DNA from: DAIRUQ01 sp036803245
Lineage (GTDB): Bacteria > Chloroflexota > Anaerolineae > UBA1429
Direction: 5' to 3'
NCBI GenBank assembly: GCA_036803245.1
Contig: DAIRUQ010000072.1
Location: forward strand, 1 to 14,287
Length of the DNA: 14,287 nucleotides
This document shows positions 1 to 7,125 of the stretch, in pieces. Both the position numbers and the translations under genes were made by a program. The notes below the pieces were generated by a model. It saw nothing but the letters and a program-made list of their open reading frames with translations. It was not told where the DNA came from and did not search any database. The number at the start of each line of letters is the position of its first letter. Position 1 is the stretch's first letter.

Positions 1-818
1 CCATCGCCCAGGATGGTCAAGGTGGCCGGTGGAGAGTCCTGATGCTGCTTTAGCAGGCCTAGGGCTTGTACCACGGTGTGCACGCCCTTTTCCGGGTCGA
101 CTCGGCCAGCCACCAGGCAGCGCAGCGGCCGCGCGAGGCCGGATGTCTCTCGACCATCCGACCGGCTGAACGCCGTCAGATCGACGCCATTACGGATCAC
201 CACCGAGCTGGCCCCGATCAGGCCTTGAGCGCGCAGTCGTCGCCGCACATAGTCGCTGACGCAGGCGGTCACTTGGTAGCGGACCGGCACCGGCTTGCCC
301 TCGCGGCGTAGCAGCGTCTGGGCCAGGGCCGCAGCAGGACGCTTGAGCAGTCGTGCTGCCGGGGCCTGTGGGGTGGCTCGCCAATAGGCGAGGTACTCGT
401 CGGCCAGCTCGGGCACATAGTTGGCCAGGTAGTAGGCAGTCGGCACCCCTGACTCGTCCTCGGCCGCCCGAAGCAGTTCGCGGGGCAGGCCGACGGCATC
501 CCAGATGTAGATCACGTCTGGTTGGAAGGAGGCAGCGACCTCACGCAGGGCGCAGAGGGCTCGACGCTCTCGGCCGCGCCTCGGCAGCCAGAACTGCCAG
601 GCAGCGCTGCGGCCACTGTACCAGTCGGGATCGATGGACAAGCGCCGCATGACTGGGTAGGCGTGTAGGTCACCATCCTGTGCGCCATAGGTGCTGGTGA
701 GCACCGCCACCTGGTGGCCGCGGGCATGCAGGCCATCGGCCACTTCTTCGCAGAGCTGGCCGTACCCCCCGCCATGCGGCGACGGAGCATAGTGGCTGGT
801 CACAAACAGGATGCGCAC
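1..818 (-). CDS. Family 4 glycosyltransferase, C-terminus cut by window edge
   Basis: Likely retaining GT-B glycosyltransferase that moves a sugar from an activated donor to a growing glycan at the cytoplasmic membrane face. About 272 residues are visible. The N-terminus (VRILFVTSHYAPSPHGGG) is the usual first strand and glycine-rich loop of the acceptor domain. VIRNGVDLTAF (about residues 207-217) and GRVDPEKGV (about 238-246) are the donor-domain hallmarks of this family, followed by LTILGDG at the edge. The rest of the donor domain, including the E-x7-E region, lies outside the window; family members are usually 370-420 residues. I chose the GTG at 818 because AGAGG sits 4 bases upstream and the first strand starts right there; no ATG fits. 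It follows the 527-residue Asp-box protein by 34 bases and is the last visible operon gene. Donor and acceptor cannot be told from sequence. Family call firm, specificity unknown. Confidence 0.9.
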   Translation of the reverse strand, partial: MRILFVTSHYAPSPHGGGYGQLCEEVADGLHARGHQVAVLTSTYGAQDGDLHAYPVMRRLSIDPDWYSGRSAAWQFWLPRRGRERRALCALREVAASFQPDVIYIWDAVGLPRELLRAAEDESGVPTAYYLANYVPELADEYLAYWRATPQAPAARLLKRPAAALAQTLLRREGKPVPVRYQVTACVSDYVRRRLRAQGLIGASSVVIRNGVDLTAFSRSDGRETSGLARPLRCLVAGRVDPEKGVHTVVQALGLLKQHQDSPPATLTILGD

Positions 819-852
819 GCGCCCTCTTCCTCTGGTTGTGCCCCGGTGGTCG

Positions 853-2436
853 TCATCGTCTTTGGGCTCCTGTAAGCCGGCGCCATGATACGCCCACGAC
901 CAACGCTGCCGTCGCCATGAGGCCCACTAGCCAGGCCCACTGCCCTCCAGGGGCCTCTGTTCCTGCGGGCAAGGAGAGCTGCGCTACCGCAGTGCGCTCG
1001 ATGGGGCCAGACGGCGGTGTGGGTACGGCGACGGTGGGTAGCGGTGCCAAGGCCCCCGTTGCCGCGCCGATGGTCGGCCATGGCTTGATGTCCGAGATGG
1101 TGCCACGAACATGCCAGATCTCGCCGCCCGCCAGCTGCACGTAGGCTACGTGGATCTCGTTTCCGAGGCGGATCGTCGCGGCAGCCGCATGGTCCGATGG
1201 AGCGGCCGGGCTGCTGTCATCAACCGCTCGGACGGCCGACCAGTTCCCGTCCAGCCAGGTGGCGTGATAGACCCCCACGGCTTGCCCGGCGCGGGTGCGC
1301 ATGTTGATCATCAGGTGAAGCCGGCCGGCGCCATCCACCACGGGCGCCATATAGCCGTTGACCCCCTCCATATCGGTGATGACATGCTGCGCGGCGCTCC
1401 ACGTTTCGCCACCATCGGTAGAGATGCGATGCCAGCGCCCGATGCCGGTCCCATCGACATAGAAGGAGTGGAGTTCGTTGTCGCCGCGGCTGGTCAACGT
1501 TAGGTACTCGACAAAGATCTCGCCCGGGTCGCGGTACCCAAAGCGTTGGGGAGTGTCCCAGGTCTGTCCCCCGTCCAGGCTGCGAGCATAGTAGACGGCT
1601 TGTCCATACCCCTCGGCCTGGTTGGTTTGCCAGGTGGCGTGCAGGCGGTCCAGCGCGTCGACGACGAGCTGCACCCGAGCGACCCCGGTCTCTAGCGGGT
1701 CAGAGTGGGCCGAGATGTCTTGCAGCGGCTGCCAAGACGTGCCGCCGTCCAACGATCGAGTGCTGCGGGCGGCGCCCTCAAAGCTGTTGTCCGCCAGCAC
1801 CACGTGGATGACAGCGTTTCGGTCGACGGCCACATCCACCGGATGGGTGCGGGGAAGGTTGCCTTGAGCTACCGCCACAGGGCTGCTCCAGGCGTGAGTG
1901 GAGGCGGCTTCATGGGCCGGGGCGCGGCTATAGTAGACGGTGCTCTGCCCGATCCACACCAGGTGTAGGTTGTCGTTGGCATCCAGCGCCACCTCTGGAA
2001 AACCGGCCAGCGCCTCGTCAGGAACGGACACCACATCCACCGGCTGGGTCCAGCGGTGGCCGTCCCAACGGGTGTAGGCGATAGCATTGCCGATGGTGGG
2101 CAGGTCGCCCTCGCGCATGGGCATGCCAGTCATGTCCTGGCTCCAAAGGACGTGGACCCACCCGCGCTGGTCCGCCACGATGGTGGGATAGGCCGAGCTG
2201 CGCGAGGATCGCGATAGGTTGGTCGGCTCCGACCAGGTAACGGCTGGCGCGTCCATGGCCACTGTCTCGCCCTGGGCTAGCAGGGGGATCGGTGCCAACA
2301 GCAACCCAACGGCCGCCAGGAGCAGGGTGACCTGGCGCCATGTCGCCCTCAGCGACCGCGTGGTCCTGCTCTGCTGGCGGTTGGGTTGTCGGGCGCCGAG
2401 GCCATCCATTGCCGCTCCAGGAATCAATGTGGTCAT
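853..2436 (-). CDS. Exported Asp-box (sialidase-like) repeat protein, 527 aa, C-terminal membrane anchor
   Basis: Exported beta-propeller-type protein, not recognised as a named enzyme. After a long basic N-region, a hydrophobic segment at about residues 36-56 ending in LLAQG looks like a signal peptide. Three clear Asp boxes (S/T-x-D-x-G-x-S/T-W) lie at 228-235, 286-293 and 339-346, interspersed with VHVLW-, LHLVW- and LHATW-type blade strands. A Pro/Thr-rich linker (about 460-480) leads to a membrane helix at 499-517 and a basic tail, so the propeller is probably displayed outside and tethered. I see no FRIP-type arginine motif, so sialidase activity is doubtful; glycan binding or another propeller function is as likely. 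The ATG at 2436 forms ATGA with the preceding stop. A start at 2409 has a better ribosome site (TGGAG) and would drop nine residues. It is a paralogue of the upstream 913-residue protein: both begin the mature region with TNLSRS. Confidence 0.85.
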   Translation of the reverse strand: MTTLIPGAAMDGLGARQPNRQQSRTTRSLRATWRQVTLLLAAVGLLLAPIPLLAQGETVAMDAPAVTWSEPTNLSRSSRSSAYPTIVADQRGWVHVLWSQDMTGMPMREGDLPTIGNAIAYTRWDGHRWTQPVDVVSVPDEALAGFPEVALDANDNLHLVWIGQSTVYYSRAPAHEAASTHAWSSPVAVAQGNLPRTHPVDVAVDRNAVIHVVLADNSFEGAARSTRSLDGGTSWQPLQDISAHSDPLETGVARVQLVVDALDRLHATWQTNQAEGYGQAVYYARSLDGGQTWDTPQRFGYRDPGEIFVEYLTLTSRGDNELHSFYVDGTGIGRWHRISTDGGETWSAAQHVITDMEGVNGYMAPVVDGAGRLHLMINMRTRAGQAVGVYHATWLDGNWSAVRAVDDSSPAAPSDHAAAATIRLGNEIHVAYVQLAGGEIWHVRGTISDIKPWPTIGAATGALAPLPTVAVPTPPSGPIERTAVAQLSLPAGTEAPGGQWAWLVGLMATAALVVGVSWRRLTGAQRR

Positions 2437-5174
2437 CGTGACCGCGTCCAGGACCGCCACTGCCGGCCGGGCCGGAGGCTGTAGACCAAAGCGACCGCTA
2501 GGACCACCGCCGCCGCTACGACAATGCCCAGCACTCCGGTCATCGGCAGGAAGAACGGCCCCAGAGCGATACCGGTTCCGGTGGCGGGGGCCGGCTCGGT
2601 GGGGCCCCAAGCGGTGGGCTGGGGCGCGGGTAGAGTCGGCTCGACCGCCGCCGCATCGCTTGCCGCTGAGCGGACGACGACGGGGCGGTGCGGCTCGGTG
2701 GGTGTGACGGCCCGGTAGGCATGCAGCAGAGCTGGATCGGCGTCGGCGTCGGTGCTCTCGGCCGCCAGCAGTGCATGCAACCGACCGCGCTCTGGCAGCA
2801 ACGCCAAGGAGACCCCTCCGCGAGGCCGGTACAGGGCGCTGAGTCGGAAACGTCCTACCTCGGACCAGGCTGAGCTGCCCGCGTCCCACGAGGCGTGACG
2901 CACCAGCCAGCCATCACTGGCCTCGTAGCTGACACCCGTCAAGTGAATGGAGCCACTGGCATCATAGGCCAGGTCGGGCGAGCCCTGCAGACTGCTCATG
3001 CCGGGCGCCGTCTCGATGGGGGTCCAGGCGGTTCCGCCGTCGGCTGATCGGCGATAGGACCAGACCCGCGCATCGGACTCGTCTATCCAGAAGAGGTGGA
3101 TGTCTGCTTGGCCCAAGAGGGCCAGGCGTGGCTCCGAACAGGGCCCCTCGGAGACTAACAGGGGCGGCGACCAGGTGCTTCCTCCGTTGGTAGAGTTCGC
3201 CAGGTAGACTGCCTCGCCGTGACCGTCAGTCAGCGGCACCCTGATCCAGGTCGCCCACAGCGAGCCATCCTCGGCGATGGCCAGATCGGGTGCGTCTACG
3301 CTAGGCCAGCCCGCCTTGGCGGCGTGCACCACCGTGAGCGGCTCCGACCAACTGTTGCCGCCGTCTTCCGAGTGCACATAGTAGATGCCGCGGCTCTCGT
3401 TGAGGGGCACGGCATAGATCACGTGTAGCCCGCCCGCGCCGTCGGCAATCATCTGGGGAGAGGATGCACCGCCGGCCTCGGCAGGAAGGGGCAGCCGTCG
3501 GATCGTCGCCCATTCGGAGGCCGTCGCCGCCCGATCCTGAAAGACGCTGCTATGCCCGATGGTGCCGACCCGTCCCGAGGTCCACAGTAGATGCACGCGA
3601 CCCTCAACCAACGTCGCTGTGGGATGCTGGGCCTGTTCCTCCAGGGCAAAGACGGCGGTTGCGGGCGCCCACTCATCTCCCGTTCGCTGCGCGTACCAGA
3701 GAGCGACGCCGGATCGCCCCACATCGGACGCGGCGATCCACCAGGCGTGGACCGTGCCGGCGGCATCGCCCACCACGGCGGGCATGTCGGCTCCCGTATT
3801 GTCCTCCCATATGGCTAGCGGTTCGGTCCAGGGCGTATCGGAGGAGAACGCCCAGGCGATGCCGCCAGTCTCGCGCCGCATGGCCCACACCTCGCCGTCC
3901 TGGCCCCGTCCGATCAGGTGCAGCCAGCGGTCGTCTACCGCCACCCGGATCTCTTCCAGCGAGACGGTCCGGTCGGTCTCGGCATCGTGGATGTTGACGG
4001 CCACCGTGTTGGCCAACGACCATTCACCCTGGTCCGCATCGGTTGATGGATCGGGGCGCCAGCGACAGAGCGACAGATAGGGGCCACCCTCGCCAGAGGC
4101 GAGCCACGCGTCGCCGGCCGATCCCGCTTGGCGAAGCGCTGGCGTGCCATAGCGGGCAGCCTCGCGGGGGACCCACCTCGGCTCGCCCCAGATTAGCCCG
4201 GCGTCGGTCGAGACTTGCTGATAATGAGAGACCTGGTTGTCGCTGAGCCCTACCTCCCAGACGGCGACCAAGCGGCCAGGGCCGAGATATGCCAGCGTGG
4301 GGTGGCTGGCGTGCTCCAGGGGCGCAGCGGTGGTGCGCCAGGACTCGCCGCCGTCATCGGAGCGGAGGTAGGTGGGTTCTCCCATGCGAGGGTCGCGCCA
4401 GGCCAGGACCACCGCGCCAGTCGCGTCGGCCACGCCCGCCACCCGCGCCTCGTCGGAGCTGAGCAGCCGGGCATAGATGCTTGCTTGAGCGAGGCGTGGC
4501 GTCTCCCACTGGATGGTTTCGCCGTCCAGCCGGGTATAGTAGACTCCGGCCGGCTGCTCCTCGCTATGCAGAGTCCGGACAAAGGCCAAATGCAGGCCGC
4601 CGTCGGGATCAGCGAACACGTGCCAGGTCAGCGCGCCCTCGACGAAAAGCTCGGGTTGCGACCAATCCGACGCTCCCATGGGTGAGCTGGCGTGGGCCAA
4701 CGAGGGAACCGCCGGCACAGGATCGGTCGTGCGGGCGGCGAATCCTCCGCGTTCCACCAGCCAGAAGGCGTGGATGTTCCCTTGTCCGTCGACCACCATC
4801 TGCGGCATGACGCCGATGGGGATGAGGGCGGGCGGCTCTTCAGCATCTACAGGTGCGATGGCTCTAGGATCGGGAACAAGCAGGTTGGCAAGAGTGGCCG
4901 GCTGCCAGGCGATCCCGTCCATGGCGGCCGTCATCAGCCCGTCAAAGCGATCCCACCAGAAGGCTTGCATGTTCCCTTCGGGCCCCAACACCAGGACCGG
5001 TTCGGCTGCCGAGCCCGAGCGCGACAGATTGGTGGTCAAGGCCCACTCTTGGGCCGGTGTCTGGCCCTGGGCTGGCGCGGCGAGGGCGGCCAGCAGGATG
5101 ACGAGGAGGGCGGTCGCTATCCGGCGTCGCGTACCGCTGCGGGGCCACTTGTTGGGGGGAGCTTTTGGGTTCAC
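2433..5174 (-). CDS. Large exported Asp-box (sialidase-like) repeat protein, 913 aa, LPxTG-type C-terminus
   Basis: Exported multi-blade beta-propeller protein of unknown substrate. A basic stretch (GTRRR) followed by a hydrophobic core and APAQGQ at about residues 14-38 forms a signal peptide. Asp boxes lie at about 272-279, 322-329, 602-609, 661-668 and 710-717; between them recur blade strands such as GNIHAFW, GTVHAWW, GRVHLLW and ADIHLFW. The length would suit two propellers in tandem. An Ala/Pro/Thr-rich linker (about 837-870) precedes LPMTG, a membrane helix and a basic tail. I see no sialidase FRIP motif. The frame is open up to 5255, but I place the start at the GTG at 5174: it gives the signal peptide at the N-terminus, has AGGT about 5 bases upstream, and lies 13 bases after the polymerase-like gene's stop. 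The upstream part merely overlaps that gene. The stop overlaps the next gene's ATG (ATGA). Confidence 0.85.
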   Translation of the reverse strand: MNPKAPPNKWPRSGTRRRIATALLVILLAALAAPAQGQTPAQEWALTTNLSRSGSAAEPVLVLGPEGNMQAFWWDRFDGLMTAAMDGIAWQPATLANLLVPDPRAIAPVDAEEPPALIPIGVMPQMVVDGQGNIHAFWLVERGGFAARTTDPVPAVPSLAHASSPMGASDWSQPELFVEGALTWHVFADPDGGLHLAFVRTLHSEEQPAGVYYTRLDGETIQWETPRLAQASIYARLLSSDEARVAGVADATGAVVLAWRDPRMGEPTYLRSDDGGESWRTTAAPLEHASHPTLAYLGPGRLVAVWEVGLSDNQVSHYQQVSTDAGLIWGEPRWVPREAARYGTPALRQAGSAGDAWLASGEGGPYLSLCRWRPDPSTDADQGEWSLANTVAVNIHDAETDRTVSLEEIRVAVDDRWLHLIGRGQDGEVWAMRRETGGIAWAFSSDTPWTEPLAIWEDNTGADMPAVVGDAAGTVHAWWIAASDVGRSGVALWYAQRTGDEWAPATAVFALEEQAQHPTATLVEGRVHLLWTSGRVGTIGHSSVFQDRAATASEWATIRRLPLPAEAGGASSPQMIADGAGGLHVIYAVPLNESRGIYYVHSEDGGNSWSEPLTVVHAAKAGWPSVDAPDLAIAEDGSLWATWIRVPLTDGHGEAVYLANSTNGGSTWSPPLLVSEGPCSEPRLALLGQADIHLFWIDESDARVWSYRRSADGGTAWTPIETAPGMSSLQGSPDLAYDASGSIHLTGVSYEASDGWLVRHASWDAGSSAWSEVGRFRLSALYRPRGGVSLALLPERGRLHALLAAESTDADADPALLHAYRAVTPTEPHRPVVVRSAASDAAAVEPTLPAPQPTAWGPTEPAPATGTGIALGPFFLPMTGVLGIVVAAAVVLAVALVYSLRPGRQWRSWTRSR
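2436..2549 (-). other. LPMTG sortase-type sorting signal coding segment
   Basis: The last 38 residues of the 913-residue Asp-box protein form a three-part cell-wall sorting signal: LPMTG (residues 876-880, encoded at 2549-2535), an uninterrupted hydrophobic stretch at about 881-899, and an Arg-rich tail. Sortases cleave between T and G and attach the protein to the cell surface; that is family knowledge. No sortase gene is in the window, so whether the motif is used is inference. A plain C-terminal membrane anchor is the alternative. Confidence 0.6.
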
Positions 5175-5187
5175 GGTGTACCTGCCA

Positions 5188-7125
5188 TCATGGTGTCGCC
5201 ATCCGCTGGCGCGCCTGGTCGGCCCAGTAGGCCGCGTGCTGGTGCTTGGGGTCAATCAACAGGACGGTCTCCCAGGCGGCATGGGCCTCCTGCCACCGTC
5301 CTTGTTCCCAGTAGCGATCCCAAGCCTGGAGCAGCAGGCGGTCGGCCGCTCGCGGCTGGCCGGCGACTGCTTGGGCGGCCCCAACCGCATCGCCGGTGGC
5401 GACCAACGCGTCGCCGTAAAGCAGCCGTGTGGTCGGATCGCGATGCCCAGCCTGCCAGGCCTGATCCATCTGAGCGTGGGCTTGGGCGGCTTGACCCCTT
5501 GCTAGGTAGATGCTGGCCAACCGCTGCTGTGCGGTGAGCTGACCGGGGTCGTACCCTAGGGAGCGTTCCATCTGCTCGATCGCCGGGTCGAGATCCTCCT
5601 CGTTGCGAATCGCGTCCAGGCTGCGCCAGGGGCGGGCCTCGGGATCATAGGCCGCCAGCTCGACCTTGGCTTGCGCTACCGCCCCCAGGTTGGCGTGGAT
5701 GCCGGCCAGGACCGATCGCCATCGCATGCCCAGGAACGCGGCCGCGACCACGGCGGTTGCCAGGAGCGCCGCTTGACCCACACGAGATGGGGCTGGCATA
5801 TGTGCCGGCGATCCCACAGGCCCAGCCATGCTAGACAGCCCGGCCAGTGTGGCCATCGGCACCCAGAGCAGGAGCAGCCCGCGCCCCTGGTAAAAGACGT
5901 CATCGACCAGGCTGTGCAGCAAGAGAATGGCGAGGCTGGCCAAGGCTGCCTCGGCCGACAGTGCCAGCGGTTCGCGGGTTTGCCTGATGACCCGGCTGGC
6001 GAGGACCGTGCTACCGACTACCGCTGCGGCATAGCTTGCCAAGCCAAGGATGCCCTGGGCGATCAGGATGTCCACCAGCATGGTGTGGCCATAGCTCAAG
6101 TAGCCGACGTGAATCAGCAGGGCATAGGTTGAGAACTGCATGTCAAAGCCGGTTAGGCCAGCTCCGGTATAGGCATAGTCGCGGACCAGCGTCGGCAGGA
6201 ACCGATAGATCGCGACGCGGCTAGCCAGAGCCTGCGCCCCGGGCCACTGGCGGGCCCAGATGAGGCTGCCAAGCCCGACCGCCATGGGCGCGACGATGGC
6301 ACCGGCCAGCCCCAACATGCCCAGCCGCCGTTTCAGGCTGTGCCTGCCCGAGAGGCGCCAGATGGCCCATGCAGAGCCGGCTACCAGCGTCGCTAGCCAG
6401 GCTCCCCGCGACGCGCTCACCACCAGCCCCGCCATGACGATGGCGACGCCCAGGCTCCACCCCGCCACCAGAAGCCAGCGCGCCCAGCGCAGCCGGGGTC
6501 GGTCGGCGAGCGGGCCTGGCTGCGTAGCCAACAGAGGCACGAACCAGGGCAGCGACGCCGCCAGGAGGCCCCCCGCCCAGTTGGGGTTCATGGTGGCCGC
6601 GAGTGACCTCGGCAGAAAGCGCGCCACGAGGCTCCCGATGGCAGCTAGCCAGGGCACCTTGACGTCATGGGTTGCCCACGGATCGCCCGCTAGGAACCCG
6701 ATCGACAGGCAGCTAGCCAGCAGCCCCACAGCCGCTATCACGGCATAGAGCCGGACGGGGGTTGCGCTCCGCGCCGTGGCCCAGAAGAGGCCGGCGCCAC
6801 AGAGGATCAGGCCAAGGACCGGCCACGCCGTCTCGCGGTCATAACTGGCCCACAGTCCGATGCCCGCCGAGAGTAGAAACAAGAGCACCGGCACGGTGAG
6901 TCGAGGGATGCGGGGACGGGTGCCGGTGAGCATCCAGCTCGCCACCCACGTAAGGCCCAGCAGCGCTACCAAAGCCGGCCCCAGCACAGCAGCCATCCGC
7001 GGGATGCGCTCGCCGGCGGCAAACGCCAGCCCGACGGCTAACAGCGCCAAGGGGAGCTCGGCTCGTTCCAGAGTCGCCGCCCATCGTTGCGCCGTCGCTT
7101 GCTTACGCATGGTTGGTACCATCAT
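5188..7125 (-). CDS. O-antigen ligase/polymerase (Wzy_C-type) membrane protein with TPR-like C-terminal tail
   Basis: Probable polymerase or ligase acting on polyprenol-linked glycan at the outer face of the cytoplasmic membrane. It has 645 residues and about a dozen hydrophobic helices up to about residue 465. The family signature is visible: SASRGAW (237-243) closing a helix, a long external segment with YTGAGLTGFDMQF (319-331) and GHTMLVDILIAQGILGL (346-362), then HSLVDD (404-409). Residues from about 480 are soluble and Ala-rich with TPR-like helices (LASIYLARGQAAQAHAQMDQAW, YGDALVATGDAVGAA), so the protein is longer than a simple 400-450 residue ligase. The ATG at 7125 forms ATGA with the radical SAM stop; a second ATG at 7122 and one at 7110 are possible. 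Coupling to priming enzyme and transferases favours a repeat-unit polymerase over lipopolysaccharide ligase, but motifs alone cannot separate the two. Confidence 0.87.
   Translation of the reverse strand: MMVPTMRKQATAQRWAATLERAELPLALLAVGLAFAAGERIPRMAAVLGPALVALLGLTWVASWMLTGTRPRIPRLTVPVLLFLLSAGIGLWASYDRETAWPVLGLILCGAGLFWATARSATPVRLYAVIAAVGLLASCLSIGFLAGDPWATHDVKVPWLAAIGSLVARFLPRSLAATMNPNWAGGLLAASLPWFVPLLATQPGPLADRPRLRWARWLLVAGWSLGVAIVMAGLVVSASRGAWLATLVAGSAWAIWRLSGRHSLKRRLGMLGLAGAIVAPMAVGLGSLIWARQWPGAQALASRVAIYRFLPTLVRDYAYTGAGLTGFDMQFSTYALLIHVGYLSYGHTMLVDILIAQGILGLASYAAAVVGSTVLASRVIRQTREPLALSAEAALASLAILLLHSLVDDVFYQGRGLLLLWVPMATLAGLSSMAGPVGSPAHMPAPSRVGQAALLATAVVAAAFLGMRWRSVLAGIHANLGAVAQAKVELAAYDPEARPWRSLDAIRNEEDLDPAIEQMERSLGYDPGQLTAQQRLASIYLARGQAAQAHAQMDQAWQAGHRDPTTRLLYGDALVATGDAVGAAQAVAGQPRAADRLLLQAWDRYWEQGRWQEAHAAWETVLLIDPKHQHAAYWADQARQRMATP

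Noticed and set aside
2437..2889. N-terminal extension of the 527-residue protein by 151 residues
   Set aside because: It overlaps the preceding gene out of frame, is Arg/Pro-rich without domain features, and would bury the signal peptide. The ATGA start at 2436 is better.
853..5174. Calling the Asp-box proteins sialidases
   Set aside because: Asp boxes occur in many propellers. No FRIP motif or full set of catalytic residues could be seen, so only a fold-level call is supported.
5175..5255. N-terminal extension of the 913-residue protein by 27 residues
   Set aside because: It overlaps the upstream gene and would push the signal peptide inward; the GTG at 5174 has a ribosome site and normal spacing.
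4678..5537. Two overlapping plus-strand frames of about 280 codons
   Set aside because: Antisense to the Asp-box protein and the polymerase-like C-terminus; no motif, ribosome site or domain support.
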